From Coriobacteriia bacterium (GTDB taxonomy: Bacteria > Actinomycetota > Coriobacteriia > Coriobacteriales > UBA8131), in the NCBI GenBank assembly GCA_009784945.1, contig WQXH01000007.1:1-61776 (forward strand): a DNA stretch of 61,776 bases, given 5' to 3'. The notes under the pieces are model-generated. The model saw only the letters and a program-made list of their open reading frames with translations. It did not search any database and was not told the DNA's origin. A program made the position numbers and the translations under genes. Positions 25,143 through 35,378 of this stretch are shown here, one piece after another. How positions within the stretch are numbered: position 1 is the stretch's first letter; each line of letters starts with the position of its first letter.

Positions 25143-26373
25143 GACTACTTTACGCATCATCTTTAGGTCGCCGCTCTACCTTTTGCTTTACATTGTCTTT
25201 TTTGGCTGCCTTGGATTGATTCTTGTTTCCTCTGTATCAAGCTCAATGGCAACACAGCACGACTCAGGAGACCGTAGCGATCAACGTCCTTCTGTAGCCA
25301 TTATTGATCGTGACCAAAGCGTCGTGTCGGTAGGATTTGGCGAGTTTTTAGCCGACCGCTCCACACTTATTGACTTGAGGGACGACGTGAGAGAGCTCCA
25401 ACTGGCTACCGCTCAAAACCTTGCAAGCTATATTGTCATCGTACCCGAAGGCTTTGGAGAGGGCTTTCTTGAGGCAGCACACTCAAATAGCGCTCCTCCT
25501 CGGCTCGAGACGGTGGTCAACTATGCCGAGGACGACGGCGTAGTGATGGACTTGCTGGTTAAGCGCTACTTGCAGGCGCTCTACCTTACCATTGCTCTTG
25601 CCCCTGACGCTGCCCTTGCTGAAGTTCTCGACACTACTGCCGCTGCAACAAGCCTGCAAGCGGAGCTTTCGGTAGCTGCCCTGCCTGACCAACCAACCAC
25701 CGGTTGGCAGGAAGTCTTTTACTTCCTGTGGATTGCGTATCCCCTTTCTCTAGGCTTAATTGTGCTCACTGGTGTCATGTTTGCCACCTTTAGAACGGGT
25801 GAGCTCAAGCGCAGAAACCTCTGCTCTCCCCTCTCCTCCTCAAGGATGAACCTGCAGATTGCACTTGGTGGAGTATCACTTATCTTCATGACCTGGGGAT
25901 TCTTGATGTTGCTTTCGCTTTTGCCTATAGTGGACGGCTTGAGTAAACTGCTAGTCAACCCCCTCTCCTTTGCTCTTTTGTGTTTTGCCACACTTGTCTA
26001 TGCCCTGGTGCCCTTTAGCATAGGCTTCTTGCTGAGCCAGCTGGGCCTCAAGGAGATGGCCCTCAACGGAGCCGCCAATATCATCAGCTTGGCGTTTTGC
26101 TTCCTCTCGGGCATCTTTATGGGTGGTATATCTATGCTCGGTGAACCCATGCAGGTCATAGGACAGTTCATACCCACCTACTGGTATAGCGAGGCAATCA
26201 TGAGTCTCGCGCAAGGCGGCTTGAGCAGCGAGGTGCTCGTGTCTTACTTTACGAACCTGGGAGTTGTAGTGCTCTTTGCGCTTGCCATCTTCTCGGTTGC
26301 CCTACTTGCTGGCAGGCGCGAGGTGCAGGGCACCGATGCAGGGGGCAACACGGCAGCCGAAGCAATCGTTTAG
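25129..26373 (+). CDS. ABC-2 type permease 2
   Basis: The 414-residue protein repeats the layout of its upstream neighbour: N-terminal membrane segment (about residues 12-36), extracytoplasmic domain to about residue 200, then five to six membrane segments and a short charged tail. It overlaps the frame-restored end of permease 1 by 14 bp and ends 4 bp into the convergent CapA gene. Together with the ATPase it forms a heterodimeric exporter. The substrate cannot be told from sequence. Confidence 0.9.
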   Translation: MQVFKTTLRIIFRSPLYLLLYIVFFGCLGLILVSSVSSSMATQHDSGDRSDQRPSVAIIDRDQSVVSVGFGEFLADRSTLIDLRDDVRELQLATAQNLASYIVIVPEGFGEGFLEAAHSNSAPPRLETVVNYAEDDGVVMDLLVKRYLQALYLTIALAPDAALAEVLDTTAAATSLQAELSVAALPDQPTTGWQEVFYFLWIAYPLSLGLIVLTGVMFATFRTGELKRRNLCSPLSSSRMNLQIALGGVSLIFMTWGFLMLLSLLPIVDGLSKLLVNPLSFALLCFATLVYALVPFSIGFLLSQLGLKEMALNGAANIISLAFCFLSGIFMGGISMLGEPMQVIGQFIPTYWYSEAIMSLAQGGLSSEVLVSYFTNLGVVVLFALAIFSVALLAGRREVQGTDAGGNTAAEAIV

Positions 26374-27704
26374 AGATTAAACTCGGGAATCGTTCCTACA
26401 ATCTGTGTAGTATTTGTTCTAAACCAGTCAAAAGGATCTGCGAGAGTCTTGAAAACCCGGCTCTGGGCTGCCAGCTCTTCTGTGTAGTCTTGCAGGGTAT
26501 AAAGCGCAAAGAACGCCTCTTCAGAATGGTTGATGAGAGGAGTCCACTGGATGTTTTCTATTCTCACGCCTGTTGCATCTTTGACAAAGTCGCAAGAAAG
26601 CATCCCGCCAAGCTCATTGAGCTGGTAAGGAATCTCATGATTACTGAGAAAATTTCCCAGTGAGTAGGCCACCAGGGTCTTATTGCCCGTGGCTCCCTCT
26701 ACCCACGCAACCGGTCCAATAACATGCGTGTGGGAGCCTAAGATGACGTCTGCTCCAGCGTCAGCAATAACTTGCGCATAGTACTGCTGCGTCTCATCAG
26801 CTTCTGCATAGTATTCGGTACCCCAGTGCATGGCTACAAGCACCACATCGCTGAGCTCGCGTGCCCTTGCAATGTCGCTTCGTATCTTGTCCTCGTGCAT
26901 ATAGTTAACCGCATATGCCGGAATTTGCGACTCCTCATATCCATTAATGCCATAGGTATAGCTCAGCAAAGAAAACACTATGCCATTTTTCTCAATGGTA
27001 CTTATGGAATCGGCACTTTCTTGACTACGAGCTGTTCCGGTAAAGAGGACGTCTTTTTCTTCCCAGAGACTGGCCGAGTGGGTAAGCGCATCGTAGCCCC
27101 AGTCAAAGGAATGATTGGTGGCAGAAGAAATCAGGTTAAACCCTGTATCCTCTATGGCATCAACCATGGCCTCGGTAGTGTTAAAAGAAGGCCAGCCCCG
27201 TGGCCCAATTCCGTCTCCTCCTGCATGAACCTCAAAGCAGACGTAGGCCAGGTCTGCCGCCTGAATATATGGTTTGAGTGGTTGAAATATCGGGCGATAA
27301 TCGTATAGGCCATCTCCTATCTCACCAGCGCAGGCATCGCCATAATTGCCTATTGATATTTCGGGCAGATTGTCGCCCACTGCCACGAAGGAAACAATGC
27401 TCTCGGTTGGCGCAGCTACTGACTGAGCATCTTGACGAGATTCGCCCTCTATCACATTAGTGATTTCTGGCATTGAAAGTAGGTTTACCAAAGCAAAGAC
27501 GGCGATTCCTGCAGCTACCAGCAAAGCGCCAGCAAAGAGAAGGGTGAATCTCTTTGAGGGTCTTTTTGCCTGGCGAGGTCTTTGATGGGGAGTTTGAGTC
27601 CGAAAAGATAGTTCTTGCACGTCAGTTCTTGGCACAGGTGCCGGCCTGGCAGTCTTGGGGCACTCTGCTGCCTTTTTATGCTTGGGGATATACGGTATGC
27701 TCAT
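26370..27704 (-). CDS. CapA family protein
   Basis: The 444-residue protein has a proline/lysine-rich cytoplasmic start, a single membrane anchor (about residues 52-75) and an extracytoplasmic metallophosphatase-like CapA domain. VAVGDN, then LISSATNHSFDWGYDAL (the NH pair) and ILGSHTHVIGP (H-x-H) are the family's metal-site motifs. CapA-type proteins act in poly-gamma-glutamate or other capsule/cell-wall processes, and many members have no proven role. It ends 4 bp inside the convergent permease gene. Confidence 0.88.
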   Translation of the reverse strand: MSIPYIPKHKKAAECPKTARPAPVPRTDVQELSFRTQTPHQRPRQAKRPSKRFTLLFAGALLVAAGIAVFALVNLLSMPEITNVIEGESRQDAQSVAAPTESIVSFVAVGDNLPEISIGNYGDACAGEIGDGLYDYRPIFQPLKPYIQAADLAYVCFEVHAGGDGIGPRGWPSFNTTEAMVDAIEDTGFNLISSATNHSFDWGYDALTHSASLWEEKDVLFTGTARSQESADSISTIEKNGIVFSLLSYTYGINGYEESQIPAYAVNYMHEDKIRSDIARARELSDVVLVAMHWGTEYYAEADETQQYYAQVIADAGADVILGSHTHVIGPVAWVEGATGNKTLVAYSLGNFLSNHEIPYQLNELGGMLSCDFVKDATGVRIENIQWTPLINHSEEAFFALYTLQDYTEELAAQSRVFKTLADPFDWFRTNTTQIVGTIPEFNL

Positions 27705-27794
27705 AGCGCCACGGTTTCGTTAGTCTGCTCATCGGATTTAATACTATGAGCACATTCTACCCTACATGTGTAAGCTCTACCTGCCTCGGCACAC

Positions 27795-27827
27795 AAAAAT
27801 GCCTCCCCTCATGAGTAGAGAGGAGGC
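27795..27827 (-). terminator. Rho-independent terminator
   Basis: On the minus strand, GCCTCC pairs with GGAGGC across a partly paired loop and is followed by TTTTT. It lies 26 bp behind the stop of the small gene at 27853-28068, and ends that transcript (possibly the whole adk-dnaE end of the ribosomal operon). Confidence 0.75.
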
Positions 27828-27852
27828 TTGTGTCATGCCGATTACGGGGACT

Positions 27853-28068
27853 CTAGTCTCCGAGAGCCTTGAGCTTTGCATCGACTTCTTCGAGCATCGC
27901 TGGGCTCAACTGACCTCCAGACATAGATACAATCTTGGTCAGCGACAAACCACCGGCCAGTTTAAGCCTGGTGTCTGTTTTTGCTCCGGGAACATACTGT
28001 TCAATGATGGCAGCAGCCTCTGGATTGGCCATTACGTCCTTGAGCTTCGAGTCCTTCGATAAACCCAT
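27853..28068 (-). CDS. Small conserved-type protein (71 aa)
   Basis: The 71-residue protein reads KDSKLKDVMANPEAAAIIEQ, then YVPGAKTDTRLKLAGGLSL and a C-terminal helix. A similar small domain (VM--P-A--IIE-Y-PG, then L----G-SL--I) is, from memory, seen alone or at the C terminus of carbohydrate-active proteins in anaerobes. The function is unknown. AGGAGT precedes the ATG, and a perfect-looking terminator follows. The ribosome binding site is inside the last codons of a possible small upstream ORF, suggesting coupling. Confidence 0.75.
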   Translation of the reverse strand: MGLSKDSKLKDVMANPEAAAIIEQYVPGAKTDTRLKLAGGLSLTKIVSMSGGQLSPAMLEEVDAKLKALGD

Positions 28069-28071
28069 TTC

Positions 28072-28206
28072 TTACTCCTTTCGTAGGCAACACCCTCTAA
28101 TTGGTGTTGATATGGCAACAGGAACCCCCCTCGACGCGCTCCCCTCTGCGCCAGGCATAAACTGAGAGCTTTTGTAGCTGAGCGTAACCTGTTCTGTTGT
28201 AGCCAT
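28072..28206 (-). CDS. Possible 44-residue ORF coupled to the next small gene
   Basis: An ATG at 28206 opens a frame starting MATTEQVTLSYKSSQF and ending RGCCLRKE, with its stop 3 bases before the ATG of the 71-residue gene and containing that gene's ribosome binding site. Its own ribosome binding site is weak (AAAGTGG). It has no known family. Position favours translation, composition does not strongly. Confidence 0.25.
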   Translation of the reverse strand: MATTEQVTLSYKSSQFMPGAEGSASRGVPVAISTPIRGCCLRKE

Positions 28207-28251
28207 ATTACCACTTTACACGTGCTTGAGAAGAGGAAATAGCACAAGAAG

Positions 28252-31200
28252 TTAGCTCAATTGCATGAGCTGGGCTCTGAGACTTGCGTTTTGAGAGTCG
28301 GTGGTAAAGGGCAAGGAGGTTTTAAGTGGCGTGTCGCCATTGCGCTCCAAGATTAATATAACTGGATCGCTGCCAGGATAGTTTTTAAGAAGGCGCGAGA
28401 GCTCATCAGAAAGTGTCTGATTGAAGAGTGAGGCTTGAAAGCTTATCTCAAAGGGTCGAGGCTCGCGCTCCTCATTCTCGGTGAGACGAATCTCTTTGAT
28501 GGAATTGACTTTGACCTGGGCTCCACGATCTGATGACTCATATATCCCTGTAACCCTCACCACAGCGTCTTCTACCAAGGCGTCCCTATTGCTCTCGTAG
28601 GGCCGGGGAAACAAGATCATCTCCATGCTTCCTTCAAGGTCTTCCAGTATAAAGCGAGCCATGCGATCGCCTCTTTTGGTAACCATAGGGGCAACAGAGA
28701 GAATCATTCCTGCCAGTGTAATTGGCTTATCTTGAGGCACGCGCATTTTGCCGCTGCCGCCGTTGCCATTATTTTGTGAATCTCCCGCAAGGCCCAGCGA
28801 GTCGTTTTGGTTATCGTCTCTGTCGGTCTCAGAATCCTGAATAAGTTGCCCGATCGTGTATTCAGCAGCATTTGCCAACGAGCGCGTATAAGGCCGTAGG
28901 GGATGATCGGAGACGTACATGTTGAGAATCTCTTTTTCTAAGGCAAGCTTTTCTTTTCTCTCCCACTCCACACCATCAGGCGGCGGAATCTCTTCTACGA
29001 ATCCTGCATCTTCGGCAGCATCTCCCAAAAGATCAAACATCGAGACCTGACCATCAGTCTTGTCCTTTCTTCTTTGGGTAGCCACCTCGAGCACTTTTTC
29101 TACGTCCAGTATTCTAAACAGATGTCGCCGTGTGTAGCCTGTAGAATCAAAGGCACCCGACTTAATGAGCGCCTCTATCGCTCGCTTGTTAACCAAAGTA
29201 TTGGGAATACGAAAAACAAAATCGTGGAGAGAGTTGAATCTGCCCCCACGCTCGCGCTCGGCAATTATTTCTCTTGCTGCATGCTCACCCACGCCGCGGA
29301 TGCCAGCGAGTCCAAACCTGATTGACCCTTCTATGGGGGTAAACTCCAGGCCTGAGGAATTAACATCGGGAGGCAGAATCTCAATGCCCTCTTTTCGACA
29401 GGTAGCAATGTACTTGGTAAGCGAATCATTGCTCTTGAGGTTTGAAGAAAGCACTGCAGCCATAAATTCCACGGGATAATGTGCCTTGAACCAGGCAGTC
29501 TGCATCACGAGCACCGCGTAGGCGGCGGAATGTGACTTGTTAAAGGCGTACTCGGCAAACTTTTCGACATCATCCCAAATCTGTTGAGCCAGTTTTCTGC
29601 TATACCCATTGCGCTCGGCACCGTTAAGCCAATGCTCGGCCATCGATTCTGTGACTCCATCTTGCCACGTACGCTGCTCGTGCATCATATCAAAAATTTT
29701 CTTGGCCACCGCTTTTCTTACGACATCGCTCTCGCCGGCAGAAAAGCCGCTCATTGCCATGGATATCTGCATGACCTGCTCTTGATAGACAATGGCACCA
29801 TAGGTCTCTTCCAGTATAGGAGCCAGCCTGTCGTCATAGTAAATTACCTTTGTCTTTCCAGTTTTTCTGTTGACAAAGTCGTTAACCATTCCGGAATTGA
29901 GAGGCCCTGGTCTAAAAAGAGCAATAGTAGCCACAATGTCCGAATAGCGATCTGGCTTCATACGCCTGAGCAGCGCCGTCATTCCGGGCGACTCCACTTG
30001 AAAAACGCCTGCGGTATCTCCACGTTGCAAGAGCTCAAAAACCTTGGGGTCATCATGAGGTATGGTGTTGATATCTACATCCCTGCCATAATTGGCCTTG
30101 ACATAGTCTCGTGCACGCATGAGCACGTTGAGGGTTCTCAGTCCAAGAAAGTCCATTTTCAGCAAGCCAAGGTTTGCGTTATGCTCACCATCAAACTGGG
30201 TGATGATTACTTCTCCCTTGGTATCATTTTTTATGGGAACATGCTCGTCAATAGGATCTCGGCAAATGATGACCGCACTTGCGTGCACTCCCTCACCACG
30301 AATACTGCCCTCTAACATGAGTGCTGCATCTACCACCTGTTTTGCCTCTTCATTGCCACTGATGAGCTCAAGTAAATCGGGGCTTTTTTGCGCTTTGTAC
30401 TTTTGATTGGTGGCTCTGCCCAGGTTTGCCTTGAGATTTGCCTCAGGTCCGCCCTGAATAGTCTTTGATATTTTTTGAGCCAAGGGGATGGGCTTGTCCA
30501 ATATGCGCGCGGCGTCATTAACGGCAGCCTTGGCCTTCATGGTTGAGTAGGTAATTACATGGGCAACTTTTTCTGAGCCGTAGAGCTCGCGTAGATGTTC
30601 AATTACCCTGAAGCGTCCGTCTTCGTCAAAGTCTATGTCGATGTCGGGCATCTCAATGCGCTCTGGCGAGAGAAAGCGCTCAAACATGAGACCATTGGAG
30701 AGCGGATCCAAATTGGTTATTCCCAGCGCATAGCTGATAATGGAGCCCGCTGCGCTGCCTCTGCCAGGCCCTACACCCACTCCGTTTTTTCTTGCCCAGT
30801 CAACAAATTCTGCCACAACCAAAAAGTAGGCCGGAAAGCCCTGACTGCAGATAACTTGGTACTCATACTCATAGCGCTCCATAACCTCAGAAGACAGCGG
30901 GCTGCCGTAGCGCAGCTCAAGTCCCTCAAGCGAAAGCCTTGCGAGCAAGGAGTCGTTGGTTTCGCCCTCTGGCAACTCTACCTCGGGCAGGATGTAATCA
31001 TCGGGCAGCTTGACATTGCATTTACTGGCTATCTCGACCGTGGTATCGCAGGCCTCTGGAAACTCAGCAAGCACACGCCTCATTTCCTCTTCTGTTTTGA
31101 GGTAGAACTGATCGCAGCCAAAGCGCAGACGGTCTTCTTCGTTAACCCTTGCCCCGGTTTGTATGCAGAGCATGTAGTCTTGAGCCACGCTGTCTGACTT

Positions 31201-31842
31201 TTTCAAGTAATGAATATCATTGGTGGCAACCGTTTTGAGTCCGATTTCTTCTGCAAGATCCCTCAAGAGAAAATTGAGATCCTTTTGGGTTATGCCGCCC
31301 TCGGTAACCGAGAGGCCCTGATCTTGCAGCTCAATATAAAAATCACCCGCGTCAAAAACCGAAGATAGCTCTATAACCCACTTTTTTGCATCTTCTTGCC
31401 TGTTCATGATGAGCATCTGAGGGACAATGCCCTTTAGGCAGCCGCTGGTACCAATAAGACCCCCCTGGTAGCGCTTAAGCATCGAGAGGGTTACTCGAGG
31501 TTTATAATAAAAGTTTTCAACCGCAGCTTCAGAGCAAATTTTGAGAAGGTTTTGGTAGCCTTGCAGATCTTTTGCCAACAAGAGCAAGTGGTAGAGTTCT
31601 GGCTTACGATCGCGACTCAAACTCTCGTCTGGAGTAAAGTAAATCTCGCAGCCTATGATAGGCTTGATGCCCGCTTCGTTACAGGCATCTACAAATGCCG
31701 GAACACCCAGCAGATAGCCGTGATCGGTGAGGGCAATGGCTTCCATGCCCAGCTCGCGAGCTTGGCGCGCCATCTCAGAAACCTTGGTTTGACCATCCAA
31801 GAGAGAGTATTCGGTATGATTGTGTAGGTGTACAAAAGCCAT
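28252..31842 (-). CDS. dnaE: DNA polymerase III subunit alpha
   Basis: The 1196-residue protein is a full-length DnaE: an N-terminal PHP domain (HLHNHTEYSLLDG at residues 5-17), the C-family polymerase with palm motif PDIDIDF near residue 398, GPGRGSAAGS just before it, helix-hairpin-helix segments (FGLAGIRGVGEHAA) near residue 840, and a C-terminal OB-fold (about residues 1035-1110). It is the catalytic replicase subunit. The gene starts 24 bp behind adk, so it may be read from the ribosomal/secY transcript; that linkage is unusual. An acidic, asparagine-rich linker near residue 1010 is the only odd stretch. Confidence 0.97.
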   Translation of the reverse strand: MAFVHLHNHTEYSLLDGQTKVSEMARQARELGMEAIALTDHGYLLGVPAFVDACNEAGIKPIIGCEIYFTPDESLSRDRKPELYHLLLLAKDLQGYQNLLKICSEAAVENFYYKPRVTLSMLKRYQGGLIGTSGCLKGIVPQMLIMNRQEDAKKWVIELSSVFDAGDFYIELQDQGLSVTEGGITQKDLNFLLRDLAEEIGLKTVATNDIHYLKKSDSVAQDYMLCIQTGARVNEEDRLRFGCDQFYLKTEEEMRRVLAEFPEACDTTVEIASKCNVKLPDDYILPEVELPEGETNDSLLARLSLEGLELRYGSPLSSEVMERYEYEYQVICSQGFPAYFLVVAEFVDWARKNGVGVGPGRGSAAGSIISYALGITNLDPLSNGLMFERFLSPERIEMPDIDIDFDEDGRFRVIEHLRELYGSEKVAHVITYSTMKAKAAVNDAARILDKPIPLAQKISKTIQGGPEANLKANLGRATNQKYKAQKSPDLLELISGNEEAKQVVDAALMLEGSIRGEGVHASAVIICRDPIDEHVPIKNDTKGEVIITQFDGEHNANLGLLKMDFLGLRTLNVLMRARDYVKANYGRDVDINTIPHDDPKVFELLQRGDTAGVFQVESPGMTALLRRMKPDRYSDIVATIALFRPGPLNSGMVNDFVNRKTGKTKVIYYDDRLAPILEETYGAIVYQEQVMQISMAMSGFSAGESDVVRKAVAKKIFDMMHEQRTWQDGVTESMAEHWLNGAERNGYSRKLAQQIWDDVEKFAEYAFNKSHSAAYAVLVMQTAWFKAHYPVEFMAAVLSSNLKSNDSLTKYIATCRKEGIEILPPDVNSSGLEFTPIEGSIRFGLAGIRGVGEHAAREIIAERERGGRFNSLHDFVFRIPNTLVNKRAIEALIKSGAFDSTGYTRRHLFRILDVEKVLEVATQRRKDKTDGQVSMFDLLGDAAEDAGFVEEIPPPDGVEWERKEKLALEKEILNMYVSDHPLRPYTRSLANAAEYTIGQLIQDSETDRDDNQNDSLGLAGDSQNNGNGGSGKMRVPQDKPITLAGMILSVAPMVTKRGDRMARFILEDLEGSMEMILFPRPYESNRDALVEDAVVRVTGIYESSDRGAQVKVNSIKEIRLTENEEREPRPFEISFQASLFNQTLSDELSRLLKNYPGSDPVILILERNGDTPLKTSLPFTTDSQNASLRAQLMQLS

Positions 31843-31866
31843 GTTCTGATGATACCAACTAAGACA

Positions 31867-32493
31867 TCAAGCTTTCATCGCTTTCTTGATGCTTTTAAAG
31901 ACATCTTCAGGGCTTTGTATGCCGTCTATCTCAATCAGCAAGTCGGCACCGCGGTAATAGTCAATGAGGGGTGCTGTTGATTTGGTATAAACATCAAGGC
32001 GGTTGCGCACAATATCTGGATTATCATCATCACGCTGGCACATCTCGCCAGCGCATAAGGGACAAGCCTCATCACCCTTGCTGCCTATGTACCCACAGGC
32101 CTTGCAAAGCCTTCTGCTGCACAAACGCTCGATTATGACCTCAGGAGACACTTCAACCGCTATGGCATAGTCGATGTTGCGCCCAAGCTCTTCCAGCTCG
32201 CTAGCAAGTGCTACCGCCTGTGTGGCTGTGCGCGGAAAGCCATCGAGAATGAAGCCTCTTTCGGCATCCTCTTCTTTGAGGCGCTCCTTGACAAGTCCAA
32301 TGACCACTGAATCAGGCACCAGCTCGCCGGCATCCATAAAACTCTTTGCCTCCAAACCCAATGGCGTACCAGCCTTGACCGATGCACGCAATATGTTGCC
32401 CGTAGAAATGTGAGCGATGTCAAAGGCGTCTACCAGCTTTTCTGCCTGTGTGCCTTTACCAGCTCCGGGAGCTCCAAGTAATACAATGTTCAT
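31867..32493 (-). CDS. adk: Adenylate kinase
   Basis: The 208-residue protein has the P-loop GAPGAGKGTQ at residues 7-16, the NMP-binding region with STGNILRA, and GFPRT. The lid contains four cysteines (CKACGYIG, then CPLCAGEMC), so this is the zinc-lid type. It interconverts AMP, ADP and ATP in the cytoplasm. ATG at 32493 follows GGAGG and fits the family start. It is behind secY, the ancestral spc-operon position, but map and infA do not follow. Confidence 0.97.
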   Translation of the reverse strand: MNIVLLGAPGAGKGTQAEKLVDAFDIAHISTGNILRASVKAGTPLGLEAKSFMDAGELVPDSVVIGLVKERLKEEDAERGFILDGFPRTATQAVALASELEELGRNIDYAIAVEVSPEVIIERLCSRRLCKACGYIGSKGDEACPLCAGEMCQRDDDNPDIVRNRLDVYTKSTAPLIDYYRGADLLIEIDGIQSPEDVFKSIKKAMKA

Positions 32494-32514
32494 GCGAACC
32501 TCCAAGCAGTTAGA

Positions 32515-33783
32515 TTACTTAAAAAAGCCTTCATAATGGTGTTGCTTTAACTGACTTTCTACCTTGCTCATGGTGTCCAAGGCTACACCAACCATAATCA
32601 AGATGGAGGTGCCGCCAAAGGCGGTGATGAGCGGGTTGCCGGTAAAACTGAAAATAATCGAGGGGATTACTGCTATCAAGGCAATGTAGATACCACCAGG
32701 CAAGGTGATTCTATTGAGCACATTCTTGATGTACTGCACGGTATTAACACCTGGGCGTACACCAGGAATGAAGCCTCCTTGCTTGCGCAAGTTGTCTGCC
32801 GTGTCTTGCGGATTAAATACCATGGAGGTATAAAAGAAGCAGAAAAACACGATGAGACCAAACATCAAAGCCCAGTTGAGCGGGCCTGATGCCAGCAAGT
32901 CAGAAAAGCCCGTGAGCCAGCTGACACCAAAGAACACTGCCAGCTGAGCAGGAAAGAACAGGAGTGATGTGGCAAAGATGATGGGGATGACGCCAGCGCC
33001 GTTGACCTTAAGGGGAATATAGGTTGACTGTCCGCCCATGACACGCCTGCCCTGAATACGCTTGGCGTAATTAATGGGGATGCGCCTTTGTGCACGCTCA
33101 ATTAGCACGATGCCAGGGATTACTGCAAGAACCACCACAACGATTAATACCGCCACCCAGACACCCTGAGTTTGTGCACTCTGTAGAGCCACAGATGGTA
33201 GACCTGCAATAATATTTGCAAAGATGATGAGCGACATACCATTACCTACACCACGCTGGGTAATCAGCTCACCCATCCACATGATAAAGCCTACGCCAGC
33301 TACCAAGGTGAGCACGATAACCAAACTGGTGATGATGACAGGAATCTCACTCGTCAACACAACTCCATAATCTTTGCTCTGGAACAAGAAAAGATAGCCT
33401 ATGGCGTTAATCAATCCCAAGCCCAAACAGAGATAGCGGGTGATTTGTGTGATCTTTTTTCTGCCCGACTCGCCCTCACGTGCCATACGTTGCAGCGAGG
33501 GGATAACACCCTGCATCAACTGCATGATAATGGATGCAGTAATGTAGGGCATGATTCCCAAGGCAAATACCGAGAAATTTTCAAGCGCGCTGCCGCTAAA
33601 GATGTTGAGCATCACCATGGCAGGGTTTGATGGGTCGCTGAACTTATCGGTGAGCGCACCCAAGGGAACACCAGGCACTGGAATATGTGAACCCAGACGA
33701 TAAAGTGCAATAATCGACAGGGTAAAGAAGATCTTCCTGCGAAGATCCCGTACGCGAAACGCGTTGAGGAGTGCACTTAACAA
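32515..33783 (-). CDS. secY: Protein translocase subunit SecY
   Basis: The 422-residue protein has ten membrane segments and starts [20 protein letters not shown]; the plug region and PGVRPG loop are as in SecY. It forms the SecYEG channel for export, needed by the large surface proteins in this window. The start codon appears to be TTG at 33783, overlapping the rplO stop by 7 bp, which points to translational coupling. No in-frame ATG exists nearby. Confidence 0.96.
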   Translation of the reverse strand: MLSALLNAFRVRDLRRKIFFTLSIIALYRLGSHIPVPGVPLGALTDKFSDPSNPAMVMLNIFSGSALENFSVFALGIMPYITASIIMQLMQGVIPSLQRMAREGESGRKKITQITRYLCLGLGLINAIGYLFLFQSKDYGVVLTSEIPVIITSLVIVLTLVAGVGFIMWMGELITQRGVGNGMSLIIFANIIAGLPSVALQSAQTQGVWVAVLIVVVVLAVIPGIVLIERAQRRIPINYAKRIQGRRVMGGQSTYIPLKVNGAGVIPIIFATSLLFFPAQLAVFFGVSWLTGFSDLLASGPLNWALMFGLIVFFCFFYTSMVFNPQDTADNLRKQGGFIPGVRPGVNTVQYIKNVLNRITLPGGIYIALIAVIPSIIFSFTGNPLITAFGGTSILIMVGVALDTMSKVESQLKQHHYEGFFK

Positions 33784-34226
33784 GGTGCCTCTACCTTTCC
33801 TCCTGCAGCTACGATTTTCTCGGCTGCGTTGACTGACACTTTATCTACCTTAACCGTAAGGCTCTTGGTGAGTTGACCACTCCCTAAAACCTTTACCAGT
33901 ATAGTATGCTTCTTAATGATTCCTTTTGCAACAAGAGCCTCGTTATCTACCACGTCTCCGTTTTGAAAATTTGCCTCAAGTCTGTCGACATTGACCGGCG
34001 CATATTCGACGCGATTGATATTCTTAAAACCCGGAAGCTTGGGCAATCGGCGAGCAAGCGGGGTTTGACCGCCCTCAAAACCGGCACCTTTTCCTCCGCC
34101 TGCACGAGACTTCTGTCCATCGTGACCGCGTCCAGATGTCTTACCATGGCCACTACCGTGCCCGCGGCCCACACGCTTACGATTCCTGGTGGATCCGGGA
34201 GCCGGAGCCAAATCATGTAACTGCAT
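33777..34226 (-). CDS. rplO: 50S ribosomal protein L15
   Basis: The 149-residue protein begins [20 protein letters not shown] and is followed by the glycine-rich [19 protein letters not shown] stretch typical of bacterial L15, with a compact C-terminal domain. It binds 23S rRNA late in assembly. The gene follows rpmD immediately and overlaps secY. Confidence 0.97.
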   Translation of the reverse strand: MQLHDLAPAPGSTRNRKRVGRGHGSGHGKTSGRGHDGQKSRAGGGKGAGFEGGQTPLARRLPKLPGFKNINRVEYAPVNVDRLEANFQNGDVVDNEALVAKGIIKKHTILVKVLGSGQLTKSLTVKVDKVSVNAAEKIVAAGGKVEAPC

Positions 34227-34433
34227 TTAGATCTCCTCTACCTTTACAAGGTGCTTGACCTTAAAAATCATTCCGCGCACAGCATCGTTATCAACGTGAT
34301 CTATGCTGCGTCCAATCCTACCCAATCCAAGTGCACGCAAGGTTGCGCCCTGATCGGCTTTAAACCCGATGCTGCTCTTGACTTGTGTAACCCTGAGGCT
34401 CTTCTTGGCCTTTTTTGTTTTTGCTGCTGGCAT
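34227..34433 (-). CDS. rpmD: 50S ribosomal protein L30
   Basis: The 68-residue protein contains [20 protein letters not shown] and [15 protein letters not shown], the L30 signature. A short lysine-rich N-terminal extension ([11 protein letters not shown]) makes it about 8 residues longer than the usual form. It sits in the standard spc order between rpsE and rplO, with stop and start almost touching. Confidence 0.96.
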   Translation of the reverse strand: MPAAKTKKAKKSLRVTQVKSSIGFKADQGATLRALGLGRIGRSIDHVDNDAVRGMIFKVKHLVKVEEI

Positions 34434-34435
34434 GA

Positions 34436-34957
34436 TTACTCCTTCCAGCCATAAATCTGAGCTACCGAAATATTCCTTCTGGCAGCAACCTGGCCAGGTG
34501 AAGAAAGTGACTTGAGACCCTCAGCCGTAGCCTTGACGATATTCATGGCATTATTGGTACCAAGGCTTTTTGAGAGAACGTCCTTTACTCCGGCCAGCTC
34601 CAAAACTGCACGCACCGGGCCGCCTGCAATAACTCCCGTACCGGGTGTTGCTGGCTTAAGCAATACTTTGCCAGCACCAAAGACTCCCAATGCCTCATGA
34701 GGCAAGGTGCCTTCCTTGGTGAGGGGCACTGCAAACATATTTTTCTTAGCAGCCTCTACGCCCTTTTTGATGGCGATTGGCACTTCTTGGCTTTTGCCCA
34801 TACCCACGCCTACATTTCCATTGCCGTCTCCTACTACCACGAGAGCCGTGAGAGCAAAGCGACGACCACCCTTAACTACCTTGGATACACGGTTGATATA
34901 CACCACGCGCTCCTGCAGTTCAGGCGTTTGGATTTCTTTTGGATTATTCCGAGCCAT
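34436..34957 (-). CDS. rpsE: 30S ribosomal protein S5
   Basis: The 173-residue protein has the double-stranded RNA-binding N-terminal domain ([19 protein letters not shown]) with the S5 signature [18 protein letters not shown], and the C-terminal domain [15 protein letters not shown]. It shapes the mRNA entry site and affects accuracy; spectinomycin-resistance changes map to its N-terminal loop. Standard place in the spc cluster. Confidence 0.97.
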   Translation of the reverse strand: MARNNPKEIQTPELQERVVYINRVSKVVKGGRRFALTALVVVGDGNGNVGVGMGKSQEVPIAIKKGVEAAKKNMFAVPLTKEGTLPHEALGVFGAGKVLLKPATPGTGVIAGGPVRAVLELAGVKDVLSKSLGTNNAMNIVKATAEGLKSLSSPGQVAARRNISVAQIYGWKE

Positions 34958-34967
34958 TCATTTCCTC

Positions 34968-35342
34968 CTAGAATTGCAGTCCGGCTTCGCGGGCACCTTC
35001 TGCCAAAGCCTTAACGCGTCCATGATATAGGTGGCCACCGCGGTCAAACACTACCTTGGTGACATTTGCCTGCTTGGCGGCCTCGCCCAGTAGCTTGCCG
35101 ACAGCTTCAGCGCCTTCGACCGTGGCTCCCTTTTTGCCGTCCTTCTTGAACTCGGCAGAAAGCGAACTGGCGCTTGCAAGTGTTTTGCCCGTGTCATCAT
35201 CGATGACCTGAGCATATATATGAGAAACCGAGCGCGTCACGCGAAGACGGGGGCACTCTGCTGTGCCGTGAATCTTTCCACGAACCCTTCGCTGGCGACG
35301 AGCCAAGCTTGCAGCTTTAGCCTTTGACTTACGTTTGTCCAT
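34968..35342 (-). CDS. rplR: 50S ribosomal protein L18
   Basis: The 124-residue protein starts [20 protein letters not shown] and contains the L18 core [19 protein letters not shown] and the C-terminal [20 protein letters not shown]. It binds 5S rRNA together with L5. The N-terminal basic tail is normal for the family. Confidence 0.97.
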   Translation of the reverse strand: MDKRKSKAKAASLARRQRRVRGKIHGTAECPRLRVTRSVSHIYAQVIDDDTGKTLASASSLSAEFKKDGKKGATVEGAEAVGKLLGEAAKQANVTKVVFDRGGHLYHGRVKALAEGAREAGLQF

Positions 35343-35378
35343 TTCTTTAACTCCTTACAGTCATATTTAGACGCGGTT

